DNA of 64,000 nt from Sternotherus odoratus (GCA_032164245.1 JAVMKO010000003.1:92751890-92815889), one strand, 5' to 3'; numbered from the stretch's first letter, positions 11,755-24,195 are shown. Numbers and translations: made by a program. The notes: generated by a model from the sequence alone, not told the origin.

Positions 11755-12260
11755 CATGTGACAGCCCCCCCCCCCATACGAGTCAGGTTCTGGAGGGGAC
11801 TAGCCTATCTGGGGGTCTGAGCCCTGCTTCCTGTCCTCCATGTGTGTGTGCCCAGAGCTGGGGGGGTCCCTGAGCCTCTATGAGTCATCCTTCTCGTCTC
11901 TAACATGAATCAGGTTTTGTAAGTCTTAGTATGGAAGCTGGGATCTGGGGGACTCTGCCTCCCTGCTGGAGTCTGAGTCGTGCTGCATTATGTATGTGTT
12001 AGGATTTGGGGCACCTGCCCATCTAGGGGAGAGTTGACCTTCCATCCTTACTCCACCATGTAAGCCAGGTTCTTAACTTTCTGCAGGTGCCTGAGCCCCT
12101 TTCCTTCCGCCACTCCTCATGTGAGCTGGGATTTGGGGTGTCTTGTCCCTCTAAGGGGATCTGAGCTCTACTCTCCCCAACTCTCTGAACCAGGCTCCGG
12201 GGAGGCCCTGTTCCTCTGGGTTGGGGAGCATGCCCAAAAATGCAGCGCTGAGTCTGGGTT
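11755..12260 (+). repeat. Degenerate minisatellite, roughly 80-bp period
   Basis: Related units recur: a catgtgag/catgtaag block, agccaggttct or agctgggatt, a gggg run, ctgcc-cctct, then gtctgagcc. At least five recur in order with spacing of roughly 70-90 bp and large divergence. No open frame is preserved across units. Confidence 0.5.
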
Positions 12261-12349
12261 AAGGAGCTGAGATTGGCTATGCCTGACCTGTATCAGAAAG
12301 TTCCAGCATGGTGGAGGTGAAATGGGAACATCTACTGACATGAATGGAG

Positions 12350-13097
12350 TGTGACGAAGTAGGAATACTGTGTGTGCGTGCCTCAGTTTCCCCTATGCAT
12401 TTCTTGAGTGTCTGTGTGGAGGGATAAGGGTGTGTAGTTGATGCAAAGCAGAGAGAGAGTGTAAGCAAGTGGCTGACCTGCCTTGGCAATTGAGGGCCGG
12501 GCCCCTCCCCCCTCTCAAGGCTGGAAGCGCTGAATAACAAAGAGGTCAGCTGAACCTGTTGGAGAGAGGTCAGCTGATACCTCCTGCCTGGGAGGGAGAC
12601 AAAGGAAAGAAAAGGAGGGGCTGGGGAGAGTGAGTTTCAGTTTGGGAGTTTGCAGCTGGCTGGAGAGAGGGTTTGAATCTAAAGTTGGGTGGGCAGAAGG
12701 GAGGCAGGCCCAGGCAGGGTCTGGCCTCCCTTGGGTCCCCAAAATGGATCCAGCTGAGGGCTCACGCTCACTGTATGGTCTGGGTTAGACCAGATAGAAG
12801 TTATTGAATAAACCTCTGTTTTATTACCTGGCTGAGAGTCATGTTTGACTGTGGATTTGGGGTGCAGAATCCATGGGCTCCCTCAGGACCCCGCCCAGGC
12901 GGGCTTGCTGGGGCAAGCGCACGGAGGGGCAGAAGGTGCTGAATGCTCCAAGGTCAGACCCAGGAAGGTGGAAGTGGGTACCCATGAAGCTCCTGGCCTT
13001 GGAAACAGGCTGTGTACGGAGAAGGGACCCTTCACCCGAAGTCCTGGCTGGCTTCCTAGGGAGTGGTTCCAGACCATCACCCGGGCACTCCGTGACA
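12350..13097 (+). mobile_element. Solo LTR of an endogenous LTR retroelement
   Basis: The element begins tgtgacgaagta and ends actccgtgaca (TG...CA), flanked on both sides by the 5-bp duplication tggag (12345-12349 and 13098-13102). A polyadenylation signal aataaa is at 12807-12812, followed by a T/G-rich stretch. No internal gag or pol sequence is present, so this is what remains after recombination between two LTRs. The sequence resembles an LTR family I know as frequent in turtles. Open frames inside it are chance. Confidence 0.85.
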
Positions 13098-13242
13098 TGG
13101 AGTAATTCACAAGTCTCAAAGTTCACTGAGATCTACTAATGAAAGTCACTGTATGAAAGATAGGTCTTTTGAGTATTATCCAGCCATACTAGAATATCAA
13201 CTGCAAACTGAGGTAAAAACCTTGACTTCTTAAACGACTACT

Positions 13243-13714
13243 CAGCGCCGGCGTCAGGGGGGGTACTACGGGTAGAGCTGTACCGGGCCCCGGACTTTAG
13301 GGGGGCCCCGGTACACAGCAGTACCCGTAGTCATCACCCCTTGTCGCCGGGCCTGGAGAGTGGGGAAGGGGCGGGGAGGCGGCGCGGCTCTCCTCCGGAC
13401 GAGTGTGCGTGTCCCCGGCAGGAGCAGTGAGCCCAGCCGGCAGCAGCGGCGCAGTCCGGGGGAGAAAGGGTGCGTGGGGGAGGGGGGAGCAGCAAGGGCG
13501 GCTCGTGCTCCTGCCGGACCCCGCGCTCCTGCCAGCCGCTGTCAGCTGGGGGGGGGGGGGGGGGGGAGAGCGCGGGCTGGACTGGGGGGGGGGGGCGGCT
13601 GGGCTGGGGGGGCCCCCGGCCGCTGTCAGCTGGGGGGGGGGGAGTGCCAGCTGGGCTGGGGGAGCCCCCAAACGATCAGAGTAGGGGGGCCCCAAATTTC
13701 TGTCGCCGGCCCTG
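13243..13714. mobile_element. GC-rich hAT-like element
   Basis: The ends form an inverted repeat: cagcgccggcgtca at the left and cagggccggcgaca in reverse at the right (12 of 14). Flanks are cgactact and tgactact, an 8-bp duplication with one change. Positions 13265-13333 form a GC-rich foldback (actacgggta against tacccgtagt). The core contains long G runs and two gccgctgtcagctgggg copies. There is no transposase. Its duplication lacks the centred TA of the other hATs here, so it may belong to a different hAT group. Confidence 0.75.
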
Positions 13715-13793
13715 TGACTACTACCTCCTACCAACAAACATTTCTCTTTTTAAAAAACTAGGAAATTAAATTGCAAAAGACTACATTACTGCA

Positions 13794-14549
13794 GAGTTAA
13801 GGCTGACCAGTAATAGTTTGTATCCTTCCAGAACATGGAGTTCAGCACAACCCAAACTTCTGAAAACCACGACATACCAAATTCAGGTAAACACCTATCC
13901 AACTTCAACTCTGCCTTCTTTGTGGGATGCCTCACAATGCACATAACACACACACTCCCACTCTGCCTTTTCACTGTGAAGGACAGGCTCTACCTGCACC
14001 TGTACTACGCTCAAACATCGAGCCCCCTTGTCTGACACAATACTACACTTGTAAAATTTAACAGCCACTTCCTATCCTTATATAACCCCTTCACACAAGC
14101 ACACAAGATACCACCTAACCCTCCCATCATTACCTTCACAGAGAGCCCTCAGACCTCAAGACATGGCAAAATGACTCCAGTGCACTGCTACTGTCACCAC
14201 CTCCACAATTCTGTATTGCAGAGATGCAGACCGCAAGGTACTTCTGCACCTCTTTCCTTTGATGCCTCTCATGAGGGGACTCGGATCCAGATATCCTCAT
14301 ATAACAATCACAGATCTTCCAAGCTACTGCAAGTTATTCTTCCGCCATTCAGAACAGCTACACCTAACACAGTGAATGCAGCTGGAGTTTATGCTGATAA
14401 TTCCCAGAGGGTATTGCCACCTTGAAGGGGGTTGATTGAAAGTTGGCTGGGTGTTTACCTAAACTCAGTATTTTCTGGTTTTCAGAAGTTTGAATGTTGC
14501 TGAACTCTGTTCTGGAAGGGCACACGCTATCACTGGGCATCCTTAACTC
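13794..14549. mobile_element. DNA element with arms of about 115 bp in inverted repeat
   Basis: The left arm 13794-13909 (gagttaaggctgaccag, then ccttccagaac, aaacttctgaaaacca, aggtaaacacc) is the imperfect reverse complement of 14436-14549. The interior of about 525 bp is open in part but encodes nothing I recognise. I do not see clear target duplications, so class is uncertain; it looks like a non-autonomous DNA transposon with long subterminal repeats. Confidence 0.7.
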
Positions 14550-15276
14550 GGTCTTAACAAAAGTTTTAAATATTAGGGTTTCATTTTTTGATGGACGGTT
14601 ATAGTCCCAAGGATCTCAGTTACCAGGATATAACCATTTGTTAACATTATGTTTAAATATTGTACCTTGACTGTGCTTGATCATTCTTTTTGTAGGTATG
14701 TGGGTGGAAAGGGCGTCCTAGACCCCAGGGCCTCAGGTCCCACTGTCTATAATTTACCTTCTCTTCTACCCCAGTTGGCAACAGTTGGGGGGTGTCTGGA
14801 AAAGGGACAGTATCTCAGACAGCCCTGAGATATTTGACTTTATCAGCGTAGTCTCCCAAAGTCTATTGCCTCTTCCTGAAGCATACTGCTTTTCTGACAG
14901 CAAGGGCATCTCTGGGAATAGTTTTTCCTGCAGCTGACTCCTCCTTGGCTGGACCACCTCTGTTACCTTCAGTCTTTTGGAGGAGCAGTCTTCTTCCTGT
15001 TCACCACGCCTTACTGTGGTAAATTTCCCCTTTGAAGCTCTTCCTATTCTAGGCTGAACAAGCAACACGGTGGTACCTTGCTAGGCCAGCACAGGCCCAG
15101 AAGAGCTCCTTAGCCTCCTCCCAGCCAATGTGAGGGTGTGCCACTTAACATGGTAACAAATAGGCCTGATTCTACTTTCCTAATTCCACAGCGATGTCAC
15201 TGAAGTCAATGGAACTATTCATGGAGCAAGGTATTAGTGTAATAGCTGTAGAACTGAACCATGATTATTGTTTTAC

Positions 15277-15450
15277 CTGACAGTCAACCAGTTGAGCTTC
15301 CATGTCCATGGGCTCCTCAGGAGTAATCAAAGTGGTATCCAAAGAGGCTCTGGTATTGAGTAGCCAATGGTCAAGCTCATCAGCTTCACAGCGATATCTC
15401 TGCAGGGCTTGCTCTTGTCGCTGTTCTTCTAGCTGCTCATTGAGTTTTTC
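15277..15450 (-). CDS. SYNE1: SYNE1 exon, spectrin repeat with Trp
   Basis: This 174-nt exon (58 codons, phase 0/0) starts E-K-L-N-E-Q-L-E-E-Q-R-Q-E-Q-A-L after acceptor accactag and ends Q-L-V-D-C-Q/gtaaaac. The core is ADELDHWLLNTRASLDTTLI, with the helix-A Trp conserved and a human Ser changed to His beside it. Confidence 0.95.
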
Positions 15451-18400
15451 CTAGTGGTACAATGTGGGCTGTTATTTGTGGGTCTTTCTTTATAAATACA
15501 ATATAAAGCAGATGAGAGGTACCTTAATCGGCAATACAGTAGGATGTGAGAAAGGCCGTTAGACAGAATGTAGAACCAAGCTTGAACCAATAACTTCTAT
15601 ATGCAGAACGCACAATAAAATAAAATTACCATGCTATTCCATCATTAATATTATTCTGTCTTTTCTAAAGACTACTGATACATTGTCTGTTTCTGTCTCT
15701 TTTTCACATACAACTTCTGTGTAGTACCTTCTTCAGCCATCATCTGCCCATTCTTGCATAGAAACTGGAAAATCTTATAATAATGCTTCCCTCTACAAGA
15801 ACAGTTCTTTGACACCTGGAATTCTCTATTACAAAATAAACCAGATTCCTAGCTGGTATAAATTGGTGTAGTTCAACTGAAGTCACTGGAGCTACTGTGC
15901 TATACACCAGCTGAGAATTTGGCCCAACATTTCCATGACACAGACTGAGTTCATACTTTCTATAGTATGATCCGAAGCCAACTGAAGTGAATGGGAATCT
16001 TTCCACTGAATTAATTGGGCTATGGATCAGGTCCTATTGGGGCTAGGCAAATACTAGACACAGCATATGTTAAGGATCTGGATAGTTTTCTGCGTGTTTA
16101 TCTGGTTAATTTTATCTTAAAGAAGATTAATTACAGGGCAGAACTGTTGAAAGAACTCTGCAGTTGGTTAAGTATCTCAGCCAGAGAATACAGAATTTAA
16201 CACTATTCAAGTTCTGTTTTACTTGTTAGTTAATTCCACATGTGGAGTAACGTGGACATCCCACACTCATGGAAGTACAATCTGTATATCACACCGCTCT
16301 AAACTATTTCTATATTTATATTCCTTATGGATGTAGGCAGAGCTTGCTTTCTGCACAATAAGAACAAAAAATAGCAGAAGGCAAGGATAATAATGCCCTA
16401 CATTGGAAATATTACACAATATCATTCTGATGTTCTTCAGTAGATACAAACAGGACTGGAAATAATGATTGGATTAATACCAGGGGATAAATTTGCTCTG
16501 TTACCCTATACAATCAATACTCTAGTATAACAGGGCAAGTATTTGGCCGTGCATTTATGTAAAATCAGTCATAAGCACTTGCCTCTTTTTATTTATTTGC
16601 TATTATAGCGGTAGGTCCTCACTCTTGTTCCAGGACCTTTGTGTCACATAAAAGGGTCCTAAGAGCTCTGGTTCTGGCTGAGAAGATTCTCCTAATTCAT
16701 GCACGGTGGAGACAGTCCAAAGGCTGCCTCCCAAGGACTCTTTTTCAAGTCCTGGGGGCGCAGGAGGTATATCGGGGGTGAAACTGCAGCACTCAGCACT
16801 ACTACTCACAGGGCAGCCCCAGGAGCTTCCATAATTTAGACAGGGTTCTTGGGCTAAGTTATGCTGGGAGTTCCAGGGCAGACCAGGATTAGGAAATCAT
16901 GTTAGCCTCCTCTCCCCTCCCCCGGGCTGTGAGTTCTGTGCTCCATCTCTTAAAATATGTCTATGCTGCAATCTGAGGTGGGACTGTAGCATGGACAGAC
17001 GTACCCAAGTGAGCATGGCTAAAAATAGTAGTGAAAATGCGGCAAGATGAGCTAGCAATGTGAGTATCTAGGGTCTGGGGCATGCTTGTATAGCCCATGC
17101 TTAAAGTCCATGCCGGCGCATCCACATTGCTATTTTTAGCCACACTGGCTCAGGTAAAGCTTGTCCAAGTATTTCTTTTGTGAGTTTGCTTTGATTGTGG
17201 TACAGACATATCCAATGACACAGAACAACACAGAACAGAACCTAACCTTCAGTATTTAAAGTAATCTTATGTGCAAGACTGTAGCCAGATTCACAATGCG
17301 ATTCCATTCTCTTACTTGCAAAACTCTGCAACATTTCTGAATATAAACAGTTAGTGAAAAATTAAAAATGTCTTCAGGGCCTTAAAGTAATTCTGTTAAA
17401 GTCAGTAGTCAGAAAAATGGAAGGTCCCATCTTCCCGCTAACTGAAAAAAACACGTACAAGATTTATTACAAGACTCAACTTAAACAGAACAGCGTATGA
17501 ATGCCATCTCTTTCCAACTGTTTTGTTCCTCAGTTTTCTCTCCATCCCTTAATTTCCAGTTTGGTTAGCTGGACTCCTGTTTAAAGGTATGTAAAGTCCT
17601 TGCCTTAAAACATTCTAGTATCACCTTAGATAATACTACCTCAGTATGTGCAACATGTTATTTAAGGCAGATTCCAAAAAATTATGCTTGACCACTGAAC
17701 GGGGTGTTTTGAGGCTCTTATTCCCTGAGATTAGGGACTGAATTGTTAAAAAACAAAAACAAAAAAACTAAACAAGGTTTGAGGAGAGTCCCCTTGGTGA
17801 AGGGGAAAAGTGAGAAGAAAGCAAAACTGGGGTTGGTCCAGTGTTTATTTAACTGGGAACATTTAAGGATGACTGACTAAAAATTCCTTAAAACTGTGGT
17901 TCTACTCTGAACAGTGACTAAGAATGTCACCTTACTACACAATAGTTCTACTTCCAGTTGGTATTCAAAATCCTACCTGCTTATGTAATGATAAAAATTA
18001 CAGTTTACTGCTTCCAACCACTGAGTTACATTTTGCCCCCCAGTTAACATGTACAACTCCTCTGAAGATCCCACGAAGACAATAGCGACGGGCATGTGTA
18101 GCCAAGGGCCAGGCTTTTAAAGCCTGAAAAACTTTCATTACTGGTGGTGATATCTGAGCTGGAAACAACATTCTTTGCCCACTGATATCCTAGAGACATG
18201 TTTCACGGCTGCCAGCTCTGAACTGGAAGTCACTGAGGAACAATACAATTGCAACCCTATATTGCAATTTTTTCAGAGCAACTTGAAGTGTGAGGAGTCA
18301 AAGGGGAGGATGTTTGTGGAAATTCTGCTTTGGTGAATCGGGAGTTTTTCTAAAAACAGAAGAGAAATTAGCTGACACTGAAATTAATACACAGAGGAGG

Positions 18401-18957
18401 CAGAAGGGACAGGAGGAATAAAGTTGGTGCTTTGATTTCAGCAGGTAAAGGAGGAGGACTGCCTGAGAGTAGAAGGATCTCTGTGTGTTGCTTTGGCTAA
18501 TGGGAGGAAAACCGAAATATCTAGTACTATGATTACAGTGGGAACCAGGCTGGCACTTTGGTTAATGGGATTGTTGGGGCAAGTTTCTCAGTGTGAAAGA
18601 ATGAAAGAAACTGAAATCAGTCTGAAGCTGAACTAAAGTTTAGGGAGAATTACTTAAAATAGAAGGGAAAAAGGAACAGATGATCAATCAGGATAGAAGC
18701 TGGGTGGTCAGGGGGACAGGAGGAAAGTAAAAACGATTAGCAATATGACAAAAACCTAGAGAAGAGTATAGTAGCACAAGGTCTCTTGTGTAGCATTTTA
18801 CGTGCACTGAAGTACACATTGTGATATCAACGTAGTGGAATGTTGCAGCAACTGAAGTCCTTGGAAGAAAAAAGTCCTTGTATATTTAAATATGCTAAAA
18901 GCAGTTTTCAGAAACTTGGGACAAGAAACAAAAAATCCTTTCAACATTCTCTTGTAC
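15451..18957 (-). other. SYNE1 intron, 3.5 kb
   Basis: Positions 15845-15925 carry a common amniote repeat (ggtataaattggtgtag, later ctacacc-like and a tttggccc end). A foldback element is at 16957-17175. Elsewhere (15460-15840, 15930-16950, 17180-18950) I see nothing beyond ordinary intron. Confidence 0.45.
16957..17175. repeat. Foldback MITE-like element
   Basis: The left half reads atgtctatgctgcaatc, later gagcatggctaaaaatag; the right half contains ctatttttagccacactggc. The two form an imperfect inverted repeat around a central cttgtatagcccatg. The family of sequences beginning with tgtctacactgcaat is common in turtles. Confidence 0.55.
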
Positions 18958-19152
18958 CTCTAGCAGTTGTCGTTTTCCCGAAGCTTTCATTCTAATAGTG
19001 GCCATTCTCTCTGCCAGGACAGTGAGCGTGGACTGCAAAGCCAACTGATCAGCAGCATCTGTGTCCAGTGATTCTGACACCAATTCCTCTGCTAATGATG
19101 TTTGAAGCTCATTGATTTCATCTTGTAACATCAGAATCTCATCCATCAAAGC
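18958..19152 (-). CDS. SYNE1: SYNE1 exon, spectrin repeat
   Basis: This 195-nt exon (65 codons, phase 0/0) starts A-L-M-D-E-I-L-M-L-Q-D-E-I-N-E-L after acceptor ttgaatag and ends A-S-G-K-R-Q-L-L-E/gtacaag. LAEELVSESLDTDAADQLAL differs from human only in the D/E-rich middle. Confidence 0.96.
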
Positions 19153-22100
19153 CTATTCAAGGTGGGAGCAGACAGACAAATTGGTTCATTTCTTATTGAG
19201 AGAAAAAAAAAGTGAAGAAACATATACTGGTATAAGAAACTAAAATGGAAGTGCTCCAAGTGAATGCAGATGTGTTAAAACAGAACTCACTACAATGCAG
19301 TTTATCATATTTTACTCTTCAAGATGAAGGGGCTAGAAAGGTTAGAGCTTTCATTTCTATGCTTATTCAGGGATCATTACATCTGCTCATTTAAATATGC
19401 ATTTCAAGTATATAATTATTAGCAATCTGTAGGAAATTTTATAAATGAGCTTGAGCTCCGGAACAAACATCAAGGTTGTAAATGAGGGTTTCTATAGCAG
19501 ACAGAGAAGACAATATTATTTGAAATATGGCTGTGATATGGTTCCAACTAGAAAACTCAATTCACCTAAAATTATAGGGGGTTTTGGTTTTAAGGTGGAA
19601 CTCAAAACATCCACCCAGATACGTGAACATTCAGAAGACATCTCCATGCTGCATAGGAACTTCCTTTTACCATTCCCATTTTAGAACCCATCTTCCAGTA
19701 GGGGATGCCCCATTGCCAGCCCATCTGCATGGATGCTTCAGATCAAGACCTGTTTGGCTTTAATTACAAAGAACCAAATTCTGTGTTCCTTAATTACACA
19801 ACGGTTCCATTGAAGGGCCCTTCAGACAGCTTGATACTAACTCATGGATTGCTTTGGAAATCAGGACCAGGGCTTGTACTGAATCCAGTATTTGACTGGA
19901 GTCCCTGAAGTACCTGGAACGCTCAGCTACAGTAGCTGCTTAGCAGGCCGGTTGCCACATTCTGAAGTGGTATTTTGTTGAGTCTAGTTTTTAATGTTCT
20001 GAAGTGTGCAGTTTGAAAACTGTTCACTAACAGGACGTATTGGAAGGGTTTCCCATTACAATGGGAGTTCAATTTTCTATTATGTTATTTTTGTCAGAAC
20101 ATATGCAGCGCAGGAGAACGTCTAGGTCCAGATTTTTGCAACCTTTCCGCATTCACACGTGCAATTTTGTTCCCACAATTATTTGGGGGTGGAAATTATG
20201 TAATTTATATATCTAACAATTTGATACAATCCCTCTTGATAAACAGTCTAAAACAGTTAGAGGCATGTCTAAATAGCAATGGCATGTACAATTACTTTGT
20301 GAGCACAAAAAGGGAGGGTGGATTAAGTGTGGGCAGAAAATTAGGCCCATCATTTTTTAACATGGGATAAATAATTTTAAAAGGCTAAATTGAACCCATT
20401 TTAAAATATAATGAATAGCTGGGTGCATCTTCCTCCTTCCCACATGAAGGGGTGGGACAAGTGATTCCTCTCTGGCATCATCTTCCCTTCCACCCTATGG
20501 ACTTTGCTCACTTGTGAGTGCAAATATCTCCAGGTGACACAGGCCATCCAGATTTCTGTGGCATGGACATTTTCCAGATTTTAATCTGAAGCTTTAAGCA
20601 GCTGAGTATGAACTCTGATAAAACGAGTCAAAAATGAAAATACTGGTATAACCCATTGCTCTGACAGTAAAGTTGTATATGCTGAGATCTGCATGAGAGA
20701 GTTCAGCTCTGTTGTTTTGCTTTCCCTGTGCTCTTATCACTAGTGTCAAGGTTAGAAACATGCATGGAAAAAGATCTGTTGTGTGGTTATCAGAACACAA
20801 TGGTGGTGGTTATTTCAGAGCCTCATTTCCTAAGATAACCCTCATCTGTGCTTATAACAAACCAAAGATCAGAATGAAACTTATTAAAATGCACCAAAAC
20901 TATAGCTATAGTCTTCTCTTCCTTTAACTGGCAAATTAAAACATTGTGAACTGCCAAATGCTGTGCTGACTGACATACTGTTCCACTCCAGTGAATTCAG
21001 AGGCCTTACATGGAGTGTTAATTAGCACAGAATTTAGCCCATAAGCATTGCTGAAAATGATGGTCTAGCCCATTGGTTCTCAAACTGGGGGTCGCAACCC
21101 CTCTGGGGGTCGCGGCCCACTTTTGTGGGGGTCGTGATCCCCGGGGCGGGCTGCCCGCCCCTGACCCGATCCCCCTGGTGGGCTGCAGGATCCAACCTTG
21201 ATCCCCGCGGCGGCAGCTGGCTGCCGGCTCCAGCCCTGATCCCTGGGTGGAGCAGAGCGACGGGGTTACGAGCCCTGGGGAGGAGTGGCAGGGCGGCTGA
21301 GCCGCGAGCCCCGGGACGGCAAGGTCGAGAGCCCTGAGGTCCCACCCCAGGCAGAGTGGTGCGGCGAGCCCCGACCCCGGGCGGCAGAGCGGCAGGGCTG
21401 AGAGCCCTGAGCTCTGACCCGGGGTGGCGGGCGGCTGGGCTGCGAGCCCAGGGCAGATTGGTGGGGATGCCAGCCCCAACTCCGGAGTGGTTGGATGGGG
21501 AGCCCTGATCCTGGGATGGCAGGTTGCGGATGTTACGAGCCCCAACCCCAGCGCAGCGGTGGGGCTGTGAGCCAGGAGCCTGACCCCCAGACTCCAGTGC
21601 TCGCAGGCGGCTGTGAGCCTGAGCCCCAAGATTACTGTAAGTAATCCCTGACCCCAAACCCTGCTGGGCTGAGAGCCCCTGCACTCCCCAACCCCGATCT
21701 CTATACCAGGCTGTGAACCCTGACCCCCGATTGTTTCAGGTCATTAATTACTGTCAAGTATTAAAATAAAGATTTACTTAAAAATAACTTTTTTTAAAAT
21801 ATGTTTCACTCTTGATTGAAAAGCAGTGAGAAAAGCAGTGACAAAATTCATTTTAAGCAATAGGGTTTAAATCTAGTGTTTAAAAGTGTTAAATATCAAA
21901 AATGTGTTTTTAATTTCTAATGGGGGGGTCGCACTCAGAGGCTTGGTGTTCAAAAGGGGTCACCAATACAAAAAGTTTGAGAACCACTCGTCTAGCCCCT
22001 CTCTCTTTTTTTGAGTCACTTTGTAAATCTTGTCCCATCTCATAACAGTGGGGAATTCAGGAGGAGAAGCAGTCTGCAGGGAGCTCTTTCCTAAATAAAA

Positions 22101-22216
22101 AATTTACATTTTAAACAAAGATTCAATCAGCCTACATGTTTTCGTGAAGCATTCCGTGAGGAGTAATAATACTGCCATCTAATCCAACAAAAGCTGTAGC
22201 TAGTTAGCTTTTTTAC
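19153..22216 (-). other. SYNE1 intron, 3.1 kb
   Basis: The only clear content is the hAT-like element at 21071-21989. In 19200-21060 I see several short frames without homology and no repeat that I can name. Confidence 0.45.
21071..21989. mobile_element. hAT-type non-autonomous element, 919 bp
   Basis: The ends are cattggttctcaaactgggg and, in reverse, gagtggttctcaaacttttt. An exact 8-bp duplication gtctagcc flanks it (21063-21070 and 21990-21997). The left two thirds are GC-rich with many gagccc repeats, the right third is AT-rich. Long minus-strand frames across the GC-rich part are compositional and not transposase. Confidence 0.92.
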
Positions 22217-22378
22217 CTGATGTGCAGCCATCTGGCTCTCTGGGCTCTTGCCAGGTTCCAAACTTTCATTCAGCTTCATCTCAATGGTCTCCATTTTTGT
22301 GGATATGGACTGGAGTGAGTCTTGGTATTTCTGCTGACGTTCAAGAGCTTCATAGAGGGTACGCTGCTTTTCACTGAT
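22217..22378 (-). CDS. SYNE1: SYNE1 exon, spectrin repeat
   Basis: This 162-nt exon (54 codons, phase 0/0) starts I-S-E-K-Q-R-T-L-Y-E-A-L-E-R after acceptor ctttag and ends S-Q-M-A-A-H-Q/gtaaaaaa. It contains SISTKMETIEMKLNESLEPG, which aligns gap-free with human. No long open frame starts from a Met here. Confidence 0.95.
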
Positions 22379-23213
22379 CTAAAGAAGAAAGGAAGCTGTA
22401 AGCAGATATTCTGTCTCCTGAAGTAAGTGTTTGCTCATTCCTTTCTTCTCCCTCCTACATCCATTGCTTTCATAGGACACTAAGCCAAAAGTTTGGTCTA
22501 CAATACCAGTTTTTAAGAATATAAATTATATAGCAAAATAGTCATACTAAAGATGTTTAGTCACTGTTGGCCAAATTCTAGTTTCTATGCCTAAACCCCC
22601 TTATTTTAATAAAAAGGGTGAAAACTAAGCACATTTCTCCTGCCACATTCTGGGCTGTATGTACACAAACATGTCATGTGCATAAATTGCTACAGGCATG
22701 GTTCCACATTCCACATAATAGCTACTCTGTCTCTGGCAAGAATTCGAATTAATACCACATAAGTGAACCTCTGTGGAAAAGTGCATAGGATGGGCTATTT
22801 TTGTATATTACTTGATTACTGCGCTTTACTGGTGTGCAGAGATTATGCAAAATTGCAAGAAAATATACCTGAGCAGCAAAGGACATGGCTAATTTAGCAG
22901 AAATGCAAAGAGTAATTCTTGGGATAGGCCTACATTGCAATCAGACATGTGACCACAGCTTGGGTAGACAAACTCACTCTTGCTTTAATCCAACTGGTGC
23001 CGCTAAACATAGCAGTGAAGACATGGCAATGTGGGCTTTCGTATGAGCTGTACAAACCTGCCAGGAACCCTGGGTGTGTACTCGTGTTCCTCACGTGTGC
23101 TGGGGTCCATGGCACTGTGTCCTCTCTGCTATATTTAGCTGCACTAGCTAGATCAAAGCTATCCTGGGTATGCCTACATGAGCTACCATCATATCTCTGC
23201 ATGTGGTGTAGAC

Positions 23214-23423
23214 CAGCGGTTCCCAAACTTTTTGAGACCGCGACCCCTTTTCCTACTCCGTCGGCGCGGCGCGACCCCTCCAGTCCCCGCCATGGGCGGG
23301 CTGCCGGCTGCACCCCGGCCCCCAGTCCCCGCCGCAAGTTGCGGCGGCAGGAGCTCGCGACCCCCTGGGGAGCGCTTGGCGACCCCCCCCGGGGGGTCGC
23401 GACCCCCAGTTTGAGAAACCCTG
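23214..23423. mobile_element. hAT-type element, 210 bp
   Basis: It begins cagcggttcccaaactttt and ends, in reverse, cagggtttctcaaactggg. Exact 8-bp duplication gtgtagac lies at 23206-23213 and 23424-23431. It belongs to the same family as 33930-34179 (shared gagaccgcgacccctttt and the final gacccccagtttgagaaa) but has one copy of the 42-nt internal unit instead of two. Confidence 0.93.
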
Positions 23424-24069
23424 GTGTAGACAGATCCTCAGAAACAGGATCCCTGGACTTTCAGGATGTATGGATTTTTGTGCAGGTTCATTTCAATTCA
23501 TAGTTGGAATAAAGTCTTTGTGGCTTAGAACAGACAAAGAATTTTTTTGCTTAGCATGCTTAGAATGTCACTTCAGCTGGTACATGCCCATCTTTACTCA
23601 AGCCTCCTTTGGAACCGTACAACTTTAGATACAGAACTGCCAAAGGAGAATTTGGGCATTAATGACAACTGGTGTGTTTTCTAGAGGGAGCTATCATTGT
23701 TTGTCTTTCTTACATTTTTTGGCTTACAAATGGCCTTATTTTGCAACAGTCTTTCAAAAAAGTAGGGCAAGTAGCAGAATATCAACCAATTGCAAGGAAT
23801 GTGTATAAACACACCTGCCCATGCGCTAAGTGCAAGTAAGTAGGGAAAATGCCGGAATGTCTAACAAAAACAGGGATAATATTGAACCTGGCTTTGGCAC
23901 AGTTGTTAATTGAACCAGAGTCTTCACAAATCTCACCTCAAAACTCACCTTTGCCATGCTGCCTACAAACTCTTGAAAATGGGCTGACAGCTAGTATGCT
24001 GTGATCACTGGCCATCATACCAAGCACAATCATATGTTCCCGGTCTGTTTGCTGTGTTCACCATTGTCT

Positions 24070-24195
24070 CTCAGACTTAGCGTGTCAGTGCTTTGAGGTA
24101 GGGGCTATATTTGCATTAAAAGCATGTGCACTGCTTAGCACAAAGGAGCCCCAATTCCTCACTAGGGCATCTATGTGCTACAAATAAATAAGCCC
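24070..24195 (+). repeat. CORE-SINE/MIR-like tail
   Basis: The order gctttgaggtaggggctat, then cactgcttagcacaaagg, then agccccaattcctcactagg and finally gtgctacaaataaataa is the 3' half of the abundant turtle SINE in plus orientation. Confidence 0.7.

Larger units (their letters stand above)
9472..15276 (-). other. SYNE1 intron, 5.8 kb
   Basis: It holds duplication copy 2, a degenerate minisatellite, a solo LTR, a GC-rich hAT-like element and a long inverted-repeat element, each listed separately. The stretch 9800-11050 contains only short amniote repeat traces (for example accagtgtaacacc at 10632). Positions 11090-11300 hold imperfect internal repeats (ggtgcca-containing units), unclassified. 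Positions 14560-15270 hold a minus-strand open frame of 100 codons without recognisable homology. Confidence 0.5.

Noticed and set aside
13297..13761. Pro-rich and Gly-rich frames and a CpG-island-like tract
   Set aside because: This is the interior of the GC-rich hAT-like element, with long G runs; no promoter or exon features.
21018..21684. Two overlapping minus-strand open frames of more than 200 codons
   Set aside because: They lie in the GC-rich part of the hAT at 21071. Stop codons are rare there by composition, and the products show no transposase motif.
22949..23503. Plus-strand open frame of 184 codons
   Set aside because: It runs through the hAT at 23214 and both of its flanks; composition explains it.
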